Source: JAEUMD01 sp050246945
Lineage (GTDB): Bacteria > Pseudomonadota > Alphaproteobacteria > Rhizobiales > Hyphomicrobiaceae
Length of the DNA: 64,000 bases
Direction: 5' to 3'
Assembly: GCA_050246945.1 (NCBI GenBank)
Contig: JBFWVC010000011.1
Coordinates: forward strand, 1-64,000
A program made the position numbers and the translations under genes. The notes under the pieces are model-generated. The model was given only the letters and a program-made list of their open reading frames with translations, was not told the origin of the DNA and ran no database searches. Of the stretch, positions 8,615-17,789 are shown piece by piece. Numbering within the stretch: position 1 is the first letter of the stretch; the number at the start of each line of letters is the position of its first letter.

Positions 8615-10164
8615 CCCTTTACTCCCGGATAGTCGATGATGAATCCATAGTCTCCGCGATAGCGGGCCGGATGTGCCGAGGAATGTCCGTAGATCCGGTT
8701 GATGTTGCCGAAGAACAGTTCGCGCAACGTATGCTCCGGCGCGTAGCCATCAGTCGGCATCGCCAGCTCGTTGCGCGAGGCATGCGTGGCGAGATATGGC
8801 GTCACGAGAATGACGAGTTCGGTCTCGCGACGGCGATAGTCATTGGAGCGGAACAATGCACCGAGCACGGGCAGGTTCTTCAACCCCGGCACGCCGTCGA
8901 CATTCTGGCGGGTGTCGTCGGAGAGCAAGCCCGCCATTGCCAAGGTGCCGCCCGACGGCATCTCAAGCGTCGTTTCGGCCCGTCGCACCTTCAGCGCGGG
9001 CACTGTGATCGTATTGAATGACAACGCTCCATCATTGGTCAATTCGCTCACCTCAGCTGTGATCGTCAGACTGATGCGACCCTCAGTCATGACAACCGGC
9101 CGGAAGCCCACGTTGACGCCGAACTGCTTCCAGTCGATGGTGACGGAGTTGTTCTGCTGGGGCACGGGCACGGGAAACTCACCGCCCGCCAGGAATTTAG
9201 CCTGTTCGCCGGAAATCGCCGTCAGCGTAGGCTCGGCCAGCGTCTTTAGGACACCGGAGCGCTCGAGTGCCTCGATCATCGCCGTCACCGACTGATTTCC
9301 GGTACTCCACGTGGGCTGAAGGGCTGCACCTGCGTTTAAACCGGGCGGCGTGCCGACACCGATCGGCACAGCCCTGGGTACGAGACCGCTGGTGATGGGG
9401 AAAGCGTTCTGGATGACCTTGGCAAAAGTGAAATTGCCGGCCTGCAGTACTGCTCCGGGCACATCGACACCGAAGCGGCGCAACGCATCCCGCTGGATTT
9501 CCGCAACCTGAACCTTGAGCAGAACCTGTTCCTTGGACTTGGTCTCCAGCATGTTGACCACGTTCTTCTCGTTCTTGATGAAGCGGCCGGCCAGCTCGGC
9601 GGCGCGGTTGGCGTCGACGGGGCTTGCCACGCTGCCGGAAAGAACGACGCTATCGCCCATCATTTCCGCGTTGATGCGGGAGCCCGGCAGCAGTCTGCCC
9701 AGGGTATCGTGGAGCGCAGTCAGGTCACGCGTGACAACGACCTCGATGACGACCTGCCGCTGGCCGTCCTGCCCCATCAGAAATGCGTTCGCCTCGCCGA
9801 CGTTCTTGGCCAGCAGGTAGACCTGACGCGACGTCTGCACCACGGCGTCGATCACCTCGGGATTGGAAACCAGAACGTTCTGCAAGTCGGCCGGGACCTC
9901 GACGAGCATGGATTTATCGACCCCGATCGTGACGCGCCGCGTAGTGGGCACGGGCGAACCCGGGCCGATGCGCAGAACCGAACGGTGCTCGGGATCATGG
10001 GGATATACCGCATTGCCGTTGCCAGGCTCGGCACTCGCGGCGAACGGCACAACGAGCGCCAGCATTGCGACCAGCACCGCCACGACGTGCGCGGACAGTG
10101 CACCCGTGCGGCCGCGGCCGCTCGCATGCGGCGCCGCTCGCACGCGCGGTGAACTCGACTTCAT
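8611..10164 (-). CDS. cpaC: CpaC/RcpA outer-membrane secretin of the Tad pilus
   Basis: About 517 residues with signal peptide (hydrophobic run ending PFAASAEP). Residues about 55-135 form the pilus-assembly N-terminal domain (VDKSMLVEVPADLQNVLVSN). A BON-like region follows (LGRLLPGSRINAEMMGDSVV), and the C-terminal half is the secretin core with VPVPQQNNSVTIDWKQFGVN, VRRAETTLEMPSGGTLAMAG and TELVILVTPYLA. Secretins form the multimeric outer-membrane channel for the Flp pilus. The start at 10164 has a G-rich ribosome site; a start at 10188 would add eight residues. It leads the cpaC-cpaD transcription unit. Confidence 0.93.
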   Translation of the reverse strand: MKSSSPRVRAAPHASGRGRTGALSAHVVAVLVAMLALVVPFAASAEPGNGNAVYPHDPEHRSVLRIGPGSPVPTTRRVTIGVDKSMLVEVPADLQNVLVSNPEVIDAVVQTSRQVYLLAKNVGEANAFLMGQDGQRQVVIEVVVTRDLTALHDTLGRLLPGSRINAEMMGDSVVLSGSVASPVDANRAAELAGRFIKNEKNVVNMLETKSKEQVLLKVQVAEIQRDALRRFGVDVPGAVLQAGNFTFAKVIQNAFPITSGLVPRAVPIGVGTPPGLNAGAALQPTWSTGNQSVTAMIEALERSGVLKTLAEPTLTAISGEQAKFLAGGEFPVPVPQQNNSVTIDWKQFGVNVGFRPVVMTEGRISLTITAEVSELTNDGALSFNTITVPALKVRRAETTLEMPSGGTLAMAGLLSDDTRQNVDGVPGLKNLPVLGALFRSNDYRRRETELVILVTPYLATHASRNELAMPTDGYAPEHTLRELFFGNINRIYGHSSAHPARYRGDYGFIIDYPGVKG

Positions 10165-10537
10165 GTTGCGTGACCCCCGCAAATGCAAACCTAATAATTA
10201 TATGGCAGACGCCATCCCCGGACACATTCTTGTCCAGGGGCGCAAGACACGCGACGCTGCTTTGGAACACCGGCTCAGATTGAGGGATTGGACATGCTTG
10301 CACCAGCGGCAAGCCTCGCAACTGTTGCATCGCCAGTTGCTGCCCACATTTTTTCCACAGGTTGCCCTGCGCTGTCTTGGCGAGGCGGGCTGCCAGAAAA
10401 CGAGTCGTTGTGTGCCGCGTCCCGCATGCACCGGCGTATCGACGCGACCAAAACACCCGCACGCAAATGTTTCCGCCATCTGCACGACCGGGCATCGTGC
10501 GGCTGTTGACAAGTCGCGGAGAGAGAGCCGCCGCCGC
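10165..10537. other. Intergenic region upstream of cpaC
   Basis: About 370 bp between two minus-strand genes. It holds no convincing gene. It is the likely promoter region for cpaC-cpaD; it includes an AT-rich patch (CCTAATAATTATATGG) near 10190. Confidence 0.4.
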
Positions 10538-12232
10538 CTAATTCGTCAGTCGCAAATTTGCGATCTCACGGGCGATGTTCTGAAAGGTTTCGATCAGGAT
10601 CGCTCCGTTGGAGGCTGCGAAGGCCGACTTGGAATCGCTGGCGCATTCCTGCAGCAGGGCCTGAGTGGCCGCGTCATTCTCCAACCGGAAGGCTATCGTG
10701 TAGATCTTTATTCCGGCGGATTTCGCCCCTGCGCAAACTGCGCGCGTGCGCTCAGTCAGTTTTGCAGAATAGGACGACGACGAATAGCTTGTTCCGAGTC
10801 GACCGCTGTCTGGGTGCGCGAACGGCTTGGCATAACCGGCGGCGCCATGTGCGGAGCCGTTGTGGTTTGAGGAATGCGTGTAGGTGTTCTGGCCATCCGT
10901 CATGAGAATTATGATTTTTTTGTTCTCGCCATCGTCGTATGCGCGGCCCGCAGTGAAGGGGGCGCCGGGTGAAAGCGTACGCCAGCCCCACGCCAGACCC
11001 TCGCCTATATTGGTCATTCCGCTCGCCTTCATGGACGCGATCGCGGTCAATGCCTCGGCCTTCGTGATGGAAAGCGGAAGCAGTGGCACCGTCGTGCAAA
11101 AGGCATTCGGTCCGGCACCGTCATAGCTTCCACGCTTACACTTGTCGGTGGTCATGCCATAGCCGACTTGCGCGCCTGAATATTTGCATGTGCGCGCCTG
11201 GGCGGCGGCAGGCTGCAGTTCGGCCAGGACCCAACCGTTGCTCGCGCATTTTCCAGGGCTGCGCCAGCGCTGGCATGTGCACTCCATCTTCGGACAGGTG
11301 CCACCATCGTCGGAAATGTAGTTGTTGGAATAGTTGGACCCGCCGCTGTTGACATCGTCGGGCTCGTCGGGCGCAAACATTGGAACGAACAGCGTGTCAG
11401 GATTGCCGGGATCGGGCGGGACATCGCTGGCATCGTATGGAGCCGGCCGCATCTCGACGCAGCCCGCCCAAGACACACCCAAGTCGTCGAACAGCTGAAA
11501 GCGCGATCGAGGGACGTCGGCATTCTCGCGCGAGACCGACGAGGAGCCGTCATTGTCGATCCAGGATGAGCCGCGGTATGCAGGCCCTACATTCACCGAA
11601 CCCGCGAATGGGACTATCGACAACGCAACCTTGCCTTCGCCGTCGACACCATAAAAGACCGTGTTGATGAGGTTGGTGGAGGCTGCCTTCAGGTCCTCGA
11701 TGTAGGATCCCGACATCGAACCCGAATTGTCCAGCACCAGAGCGATTTCGGCTGTTCCGCCGCGGGCCACACGGGCCGCCGTGCCAATTCGCACCTTGTC
11801 CCAGCCGAAGGCCTGCAAGAGCGTCGTCTTCCAATCGAATTTGGAGCTGCCCTCCAGGCTGCCGTCCTCCGGATGGATGACAACCTTGTCGACATCCAAT
11901 TCGGCTCCGTCGGGCCTGTTTGCCTTGTAGAAAGCTCTGGCGCGAGCGAGTGCCAGCTGATCCTGGTTTTCCTGCCCGAGCGCATCCGATGCGGCAAGAA
12001 GGGCGGCGTCCAGCGCATGCTGGTTCTGGATGGCTTCGCTGGTAAAGCGACTGTGATCGATCGCTATCGCCGCAAACATCAAGAGAAGAATGAACATGAT
12101 ACCGAAAAGAACAGAGACGGCGCCTCTCTGGTCGCTGCAGAAGCCCTGCACTGCGAGGCGCAACGCGCGTGAAATCGCGTGCGCAAGTGGCGGCGCACAT
12201 GCGTCCCGCCGCCGAAGAAGCCCGACCCACAT
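10538..12232 (-). CDS. tadG: TadG-like pilus protein with von Willebrand factor A domain
   Basis: A 564-residue protein. The N-terminus has a TadE/TadG-type segment: QRGAVSVLFGIMFILLLMFA, a membrane helix after a short cytoplasmic leader. Residues about 160-555 form a vWA domain with an intact MIDAS: DNSGSMSGS, SGMTNIGEG and MTDGQNT. A large Cys-rich insertion (TCPKMECTCQRWR, CKYSG, CKRGS) sits inside the vWA fold and suggests extracytoplasmic disulfides. TadG-like proteins are thought to act in Flp pilus anchoring or adhesion. GGAG seven bases before the ATG supports the start. It is separated from cpaC by about 370 bp. Confidence 0.85.
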   Translation of the reverse strand: MWVGLLRRRDACAPPLAHAISRALRLAVQGFCSDQRGAVSVLFGIMFILLLMFAAIAIDHSRFTSEAIQNQHALDAALLAASDALGQENQDQLALARARAFYKANRPDGAELDVDKVVIHPEDGSLEGSSKFDWKTTLLQAFGWDKVRIGTAARVARGGTAEIALVLDNSGSMSGSYIEDLKAASTNLINTVFYGVDGEGKVALSIVPFAGSVNVGPAYRGSSWIDNDGSSSVSRENADVPRSRFQLFDDLGVSWAGCVEMRPAPYDASDVPPDPGNPDTLFVPMFAPDEPDDVNSGGSNYSNNYISDDGGTCPKMECTCQRWRSPGKCASNGWVLAELQPAAAQARTCKYSGAQVGYGMTTDKCKRGSYDGAGPNAFCTTVPLLPLSITKAEALTAIASMKASGMTNIGEGLAWGWRTLSPGAPFTAGRAYDDGENKKIIILMTDGQNTYTHSSNHNGSAHGAAGYAKPFAHPDSGRLGTSYSSSSYSAKLTERTRAVCAGAKSAGIKIYTIAFRLENDAATQALLQECASDSKSAFAASNGAILIETFQNIAREIANLRLTN

Positions 12233-12450
12233 CCCGCATCTCCATTAAGAATAGATTGAACGAGTTTACGAAATGCAAGCTGACGAGCAGTAAACGCGGC
12301 CATCGCAAATTGAGGAAAATCGCCGGCAAAAAGGCCGCCGAGTTGCGCGCGCAAACAGGGTGAAGCATTCTTGGCCGCTCTCCTGCGCCGACGATGCAGG
12401 GGCATACCTGTCCGGCTCTTCGCCTGTCTGCAAACGGAGCACGCCCCCAA

Positions 12451-14046
12451 ATGCCCGCATCGACTTCTGCGTTCGACACCGGAGGCGCACAGCGCACCGT
12501 GTTCGAAGCGCTCGTTGAGGCCGCCAGATCGCATGGCTCGCATAAGCCCGTGGTGCGCGACTCAGACCGGCAGGAACTGACCTACAATCGGCTGATCCTC
12601 GGCTCCCTGATACTGGGCGAGAAGCTTTCGCGACTGGCGGGGCCGCGCGAAACGGTGGGACTGATGCTGCCCAACGCGGCTGGCGCCGTCGTCACGCTGC
12701 TCGGCCTCAATGCGTTCGGGCGGACGGTCGCGCTGCTCAATTTTACCGCTGGAGCGCGCAGCCTCGTCTCGGCCCTCAAGACCGGTCCGATCCCCATCCT
12801 CGTCACATCGCGGCGGTTCGTCGAGGCGGCAAAGCTCGAAGAGGTCGTGGCGGCGATGAGTGCGGCCGAACCGTCACCTGGACGCACGACCCGGGTTGTC
12901 TACCTGGAGGACGTGCGCGCCGAGATCGGCATCGCAGACAAAATCCGCGCGGCAGCGCGCATGCTTTTTCCGGGCCGGATCATCAATCGTTCGGGAATGA
13001 AGCCCTCAAGCCCGGCGGTCATACTGTTCACATCGGGAACGGAAGGCGCACCAAAGGGCGTCGTGCTGACGAACGCCAACCTCGTCGCCAATGCGCGCCA
13101 GATCCTTGCCCACGCCGACGGCATGCTGACCCCTAATGATATCGTGTTCAACCCGTTGCCGATGTTCCATTCGTTCGGCTTGACGGCAGCAACCCTGATG
13201 CCTTTGCTGGGCGGAATGAAAGTCGTGCTGTACCCCAGTCCGCTCCATTACAAGCAGGTTGCCAAGTCGATCCACCAGGAAAAGGCCACGGTGCTGTTTG
13301 CAACCGATACGTTCCTGATGGGGTATGCGCGCGCCGCGTCGGCGGGCGATCTCGACAGCGTTCGCTATGTGATCGCCGGTGCCGAGCGCGTGAAGGCTGC
13401 AACGCGCGATGCATGGCGCAAAACCGGGGCGCTTATCCTGGAGGGCTACGGCGCAACCGAATGCTCGCCGGTCATCGCATGCAGCATTCCGCAGCTCAAC
13501 ATACCGGGATCGGTCGGGCCGATGCTGCCGGGAATAGAGGCCCGACTGGAGCCGGTGGCGGGCATCGAGCACGGCGGGCGGCTCAAGGTGCGCGGGGCCA
13601 ACGTGATGGCTGGCTACCTGCTGTCCGATGCGCCGGGCATCATCCGGCCACCCGAGGACGGGTGGCACGACACGGGCGACATCGTCACCATCGACGAGAG
13701 GCGCGTCATCACCATCCGCGGACGCGCAAAGCGGTTCGCCAAGATCGGCGGGGAAATGATATCCCTGGCCGCCGTGGAAGCGCTGGCATCGGGACTGTGG
13801 CCGCAAGCGCAGCACGTCGTCGTATCGCTGCCCGACGAGCGAAAGGGCGAACAGCTGGTGCTTGTGACCGACGAGGCGGATGCCGACAGATCCGCGCTGC
13901 TGGCGTATGCACAGGCCGAGGGATTGCCCGAGTTGTGGGTCCCGCGCGCGCTCCTCGTCGTCGCTTCGATTCCGGTGTCGGGGACCGGCAAGATCGATCT
14001 GCAAGCGACGCGAGCGCTGGTGGAAGCAACGCGCCCACTGCTTTAG
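12451..14046 (+). CDS. AMP-forming acyl-CoA/acyl-ACP synthetase
   Basis: A 531-residue ANL-superfamily ligase. Motifs in order: P-loop-like FTSGTEGAPKGVVLTNANL (about residue 192), GYGATECSPV (A5), DTGDIVTID (A7), GRAKRFAKIGGEMIS (A8 hinge) and the C-terminal GTGKID lysine (A10). The pattern resembles the ligase half of Aas (acyl-ACP synthetase), but no acyltransferase domain is fused. It activates a carboxylate, probably a fatty acid, via acyl-AMP. The ATG at 12451 was chosen over 12394 because the upstream stretch is not domain-like. The gene is followed after 33 bp by a 12-TM transporter, which recalls the aas-lplT pair of enterobacteria. Confidence 0.85.
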   Translation: MPASTSAFDTGGAQRTVFEALVEAARSHGSHKPVVRDSDRQELTYNRLILGSLILGEKLSRLAGPRETVGLMLPNAAGAVVTLLGLNAFGRTVALLNFTAGARSLVSALKTGPIPILVTSRRFVEAAKLEEVVAAMSAAEPSPGRTTRVVYLEDVRAEIGIADKIRAAARMLFPGRIINRSGMKPSSPAVILFTSGTEGAPKGVVLTNANLVANARQILAHADGMLTPNDIVFNPLPMFHSFGLTAATLMPLLGGMKVVLYPSPLHYKQVAKSIHQEKATVLFATDTFLMGYARAASAGDLDSVRYVIAGAERVKAATRDAWRKTGALILEGYGATECSPVIACSIPQLNIPGSVGPMLPGIEARLEPVAGIEHGGRLKVRGANVMAGYLLSDAPGIIRPPEDGWHDTGDIVTIDERRVITIRGRAKRFAKIGGEMISLAAVEALASGLWPQAQHVVVSLPDERKGEQLVLVTDEADADRSALLAYAQAEGLPELWVPRALLVVASIPVSGTGKIDLQATRALVEATRPLL

Positions 14047-14079
14047 GAAAGATACCCATCCCCGGAAACGCGAACCTCC

Positions 14080-15591
14080 ATGACCACCTCGACCTCGGCC
14101 CCTGCCCCATCAGAATCCCCACAGGACACAAGCATGCGCGACAAGCTGAAAGCCGCCGTGCTGGCACCCGTGCTGGCGTTCCGGCTCTCCTATCTGCCGC
14201 TGCTGATGGTCTATTTCGCGTATGGGGCGCTAGGCCTCATCGCGGTGGGCGAGAGCTTCTGGATCAAGAAGGCCTTGACGCTCACTCCGGCGGCGCTGGC
14301 GCAACTGGGTGTCTGGTTGACGCTGCCCTGGGCCATCAAGATGGTCTTCGGCGAACTCGTGGACACAGTTGCAATCCTGGGCTCGCGGCGTCGCATCTAT
14401 GTCTTCATTGGCGCCGGAATGATCGCCGCGGCACTCATCATGCTGGCGGGCGCTGCCGGCGGCTGGTTCACGTTCGCCAAGGCCGACCGGATCTACATCA
14501 TTGCTTCGCTGCTCATGGTAGCGGGCACGGTGCTGCAGGATGTCGTGGCCGATGCGATGAGTACCGAGGTCGTACAGCGAACCAACGAGGACGGCACGGC
14601 GCGCACGCAGGCCGACATCGATCACGACCTCGGCATGGTGCAGGTGCTGGGCCGGCTGTCGCTTTCGCTAGGCATTTTCCTCACCGCCGGGCTAGCCGGA
14701 TGGCTTGCGCAGACGACAAGCTATGAAAATGTCTTCCTGATCGGGCTCATCGTACCGGCGCTATCTGCGAGTGGAGCGGCCTTGGTCAGGCTGGAAACGG
14801 GCGAAAGCCGGCCGACCGACTGGCGGATTCTCTCGGCTGGACTCACATTCGGCGCCGTCGTGACAGCGCTGCTCGCCGCAGACGTGGCCTTCGCGCAGGA
14901 GATCGTGTTCATCATATCGATGATCGTGATCTCGGCGATGCTCTATCATGTGACGCGCGACATTCCCGCTCAGACGCGCCTGCGCATCTTCTATGCCGCG
15001 ATCATCATCTTCGCGTTCCGCGCGGTCCCTGGCGTCGGCGAAGGCTACCGCTGGTTCATGATCGACGTGCTGGGGTTCGACGAGTCGTTTTTCGGCGTAC
15101 TTGGTCAGACGGGAGCGGCCATCGGCCTGGGGGCGACGTGGCTGCTTTCGGATTCGATCACGCGGCGGCCGATCGCCAGCGTGCTGCTGGTGCTGACCGT
15201 GCTCGGCGGATTGATGTCGCTACCCGATCTGGTGCTGGTGTTCGGCGGCTACGAATGGACACAAGCGCATCTCGGGTTCGGTGCAAGGACCATCGCGCTG
15301 GTCGATACGGCAGCCCAGTCGCCGCTTGCCCAGCTCAGCATGATTCCGCTTCTGACACTGATCGCCATTTATGCACCTCCCTCCAAGCGTGCGCTGTGGT
15401 TCGCGCTGATGGCCTCGTTCATGAACCTCGCGCTGGTCGCGGGACAGCTCCAGACGAAATACTTGAATGAGTTGTATGTCGTCGACCGCGGCGCCTACGA
15501 ATGGCTGCCGGCCTTGGTGGTGACGTCGGTGGTGCTGAGCGTGGCGATACCGCTTTTCGCGATCCTGATGTTCGGGCCCAGGGTTCGTTGA
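14080..15591 (+). CDS. MFS transporter, folate-biopterin (BT1)-like
   Basis: A 503-residue polytopic protein with about 12 hydrophobic segments after a 40-residue hydrophilic leader. The first helix region YFAYGALGLIAVGESFWIKK and the following LPWAIKMVFGELVDTV resemble the BT1 (folate/biopterin transporter) branch of the major facilitator superfamily. VLQDVVADAMSTEVVQR fits the conserved cytoplasmic loop of that branch. The substrate is unknown. It probably shares a transcript with the upstream acyl ligase (33 bp gap), so a lipid-related cargo is possible but unproven. Confidence 0.8.
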   Translation: MTTSTSAPAPSESPQDTSMRDKLKAAVLAPVLAFRLSYLPLLMVYFAYGALGLIAVGESFWIKKALTLTPAALAQLGVWLTLPWAIKMVFGELVDTVAILGSRRRIYVFIGAGMIAAALIMLAGAAGGWFTFAKADRIYIIASLLMVAGTVLQDVVADAMSTEVVQRTNEDGTARTQADIDHDLGMVQVLGRLSLSLGIFLTAGLAGWLAQTTSYENVFLIGLIVPALSASGAALVRLETGESRPTDWRILSAGLTFGAVVTALLAADVAFAQEIVFIISMIVISAMLYHVTRDIPAQTRLRIFYAAIIIFAFRAVPGVGEGYRWFMIDVLGFDESFFGVLGQTGAAIGLGATWLLSDSITRRPIASVLLVLTVLGGLMSLPDLVLVFGGYEWTQAHLGFGARTIALVDTAAQSPLAQLSMIPLLTLIAIYAPPSKRALWFALMASFMNLALVAGQLQTKYLNELYVVDRGAYEWLPALVVTSVVLSVAIPLFAILMFGPRVR

Positions 15592-16082
15592 TTCGGTCCG
15601 GCGCAGCCATGGGCCAATCAATACCAAACTCCGGCGCGGCATCGTGCCGAGACTTAACTTTTTCACGGATGCGCCGCTCGTTGGTCCCGATTTCGCCTGA
15701 CCTTCCTGCGAGGTTGTACTCCACCCCGCCGCAAAACCGCGGCGAGACCAGTCCAGGAGCGCGACCCGTCCAGCATCGCTCTTGCGCAATTTCCCCGGTA
15801 ACGGATGGTGCTCAATTTCCTAATTCAGTCCTTCTAACAATCGCGAAACAACCGAGATTGCGGGCTTGGTGGAACGATGGTGCGCGTGCTGCGTTGCTGG
15901 TTGAACACGGATTCACGACTGAAATCGTCCGGCCAGATGTCTCGCCTTGACCCTGGTTCGGGGCTCCGGCATCAACACTGCGTCCCCGGTGCGTTGTGAT
16001 CGATCAAGATCAGGTTTCGCGCACTGCGCGGGGCCATCGCGCGGGATCGGAAATTGCGGATTCTGAGCTTCAAGGAACGAGA
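15592..16082. other. 491-bp intergenic region, no gene seen
   Basis: No convincing coding sequence on either strand. GCCGCAAAACCGCGGC near 15727 is the same core as repeat family C. TTGTGATCGATCAA near 15994 is a poor FNR-like match upstream of the small membrane protein at 16083. Confidence 0.45.
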
Positions 16083-16316
16083 ATGAGCGGCGCGCAGGAC
16101 ATTTCGGTGTCAAAGGAAAATTCTGCTTCTGGTCCAACGCTGAGTTGGGCGCTACGGCGCGCGGCTCTGGGCGTCGCGATTCTGATGGTAACAGTCACTG
16201 CTGCGGCATGCCTGCTCTACGCCGGCATCGAACCTGATCGCGCAGAGGCGAGTTCCGAAATTGCGGGTCAGGCAAGCCCGCTGCCAACCGGCTCGCTGCG
16301 CGCGACGGGCCATTAG
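16083..16316 (+). CDS. Small single-pass membrane protein, 77 aa
   Basis: A 77-residue protein with a polar N-terminus of about 25 residues, one strong membrane helix (VAILMVTVTAAACLLYAG) and a short Ser/Ala-rich tail, probably N-in/C-out. The ribosome site AAGGAACGAGA sits just before the ATG, which supports translation. No family recognised. It is the first plus-strand gene before the three glycoside-hydrolase paralogues of the Pel region, 141 bp upstream of the first. Confidence 0.55.
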   Translation: MSGAQDISVSKENSASGPTLSWALRRAALGVAILMVTVTAAACLLYAGIEPDRAEASSEIAGQASPLPTGSLRATGH

Positions 16317-16457
16317 TCGGTCGCTATTTCACCAACCCGATACACGCCACAGTTTTGCTTCCGTCGCCGGGCATGCATGCTTATCGTGCGGTTCACGGAC
16401 TGCGCGATAGCTTCAATCTGGACGGCCGCGCTCCTAGTCCGGCTGCCGGAGGACGGC

Positions 16458-17669
16458 ATGTCGCTGACGCCACTGCAACACTTTCATCTTGCCCACCCCA
16501 TCAGCCAGGGTAGGCGGGTCTGCGTCGCGATGCTTGCGTTGGCCATGTCCGTGCTCGGCGCGGCCAGTGCCGGGCTGGCGACGTCCGGGCGCGCCCTTGC
16601 GCAGGAACTCGTTGCTCCGCGTCCGATCCCGGCCGTGCGGCCGAAGCCGACGCGGGACGATAGAACCCCGTCGCCGAAGTCCGACGTACCGGCCGGCGCG
16701 GCAATTGCGATGCCAGCGAATCCGCTGCCTTCTCCCGCGACGCTGATCGCGCGGCAACCTCCACCCCAAGAACTCGCCGCCGCCCGCTTGCGCAGAGCCG
16801 CCGCGATAGGTTCGGTCACCAGCTGGGGCTATCAACTCGCCAGCCTTGACCTCAAGTTGGCGGCTGCCGCGCCTTACGGTCTTCTCGTCGTCGACGCCAC
16901 GACGGGTGTCGGCGACGGCGAGGCTATGAAAGCGGCAGACGTGACACGACTGAAGAACATGCCCGATGGCGGACGCCGACTGGTCGTCGGCTATCTCTCC
17001 ATCGGCGAAGCGGAAGACTACCGCCCAGACTATTTCAGCGCCGAGTACCTGGAGGAGGACGCGCCTGACTGGCTGATGCACGAGAATCCGCAGTGGAAGG
17101 GAAATCGCATCATCAGCTTCTGCGAGGAAGGCTGGCAACGCACGATCCTGGGCGACGAGAATGGCCGCAGCGTCTACAACAGCATCGAGCCATCGCCGCT
17201 TTACCGGCTGGTCGAACTGGGGCTCGACGGTGTCTATCTCGACCGCGTCGATGTCTACAGCGAGGTTGGCAAGGCGTGCCCGGATGCCGAGCGCAGGATG
17301 GTTGCATTCGTGAAGCGTCTCGCGGAGCATGCGCGGCGGCGTAACCCGGACTTTCTCGTCATCCTGCAGAACGCCGAGGAGCTGTTGCGGCACCAAGATA
17401 TGCTCGAGACGATCGACGCTATCGCCAAGGAAGATCTGTTCTATGGCGTGGATCACAGCGAGAAGGAAAACGCCCGCGATCTCGTGCGCGACACGCTCGC
17501 GAACCTGCGGCTGGCACGGCGTGCGGGCCGTCCGGTCTTCTTCGTCGACTACGTTCGCGCGCGATCCAAGATCGCGGATGCACGCCGGCGGGGGGGCGAC
17601 GAAGGCTTCATCCCTTATTTCGGCCCGCGCGACCTGGCGCGGTTGTGGCTTCCCGAACGCGATTTCTAA
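16458..17669 (+). CDS. Putative glycoside hydrolase (TM1410/GH114 type), Pel-locus paralogue 1
   Basis: A 403-residue exported protein: signal peptide at about 18-50, a Pro/Ala-rich linker to about 110, then a TIM-barrel-type hydrolase domain. Family signatures are WGYQLASLDL (start of barrel), VGYLSIGEAEDYR, GLDGVYLDRVDVYSEVG and VILQNAEELL. The acidic residues in SIGEAE and YLDRVD are the expected catalytic or substrate-binding positions. This family includes the N-terminal hydrolase half of PelA, which cleaves alpha-1,4-linked N-acetylgalactosamine polymer. GGAGGAC lies just before the ATG at 16458. First of three tandem paralogues; unlike the others it has an insertion around SFCEEGWQRTILGDENGRSV. 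Confidence 0.82.
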   Translation: MSLTPLQHFHLAHPISQGRRVCVAMLALAMSVLGAASAGLATSGRALAQELVAPRPIPAVRPKPTRDDRTPSPKSDVPAGAAIAMPANPLPSPATLIARQPPPQELAAARLRRAAAIGSVTSWGYQLASLDLKLAAAAPYGLLVVDATTGVGDGEAMKAADVTRLKNMPDGGRRLVVGYLSIGEAEDYRPDYFSAEYLEEDAPDWLMHENPQWKGNRIISFCEEGWQRTILGDENGRSVYNSIEPSPLYRLVELGLDGVYLDRVDVYSEVGKACPDAERRMVAFVKRLAEHARRRNPDFLVILQNAEELLRHQDMLETIDAIAKEDLFYGVDHSEKENARDLVRDTLANLRLARRAGRPVFFVDYVRARSKIADARRRGGDEGFIPYFGPRDLARLWLPERDF

Positions 17670-17769
17670 AGCATGCTTAGCGGAAGTGCGGTGCGCTTCA
17701 GCGTGAAAAACATGCTCGAAGCATTGGACCGGATCGTGCTCATGGTTCCTCGAAACATGAGCACGATCT
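17670..17769. repeat. Two-hairpin palindromic repeat (family A, reverse orientation)
   Basis: Directly after the hydrolase TAA stop. First part: AGCATGCTTAGCGG to GTGAAAAACATGCT, itself palindromic. Second part: a perfect 13-pair hairpin, GATCGTGCTCATG at 17732-17744 and CATGAGCACGATC at 17756-17768. Same two-part layout, inverted, as at 26108-26207 and 41287-41386. The hairpin could also stop transcription, but there is no T-run. Confidence 0.85.
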
Positions 17770-17789
17770 AAGGTGACAGGGCGGGACTG

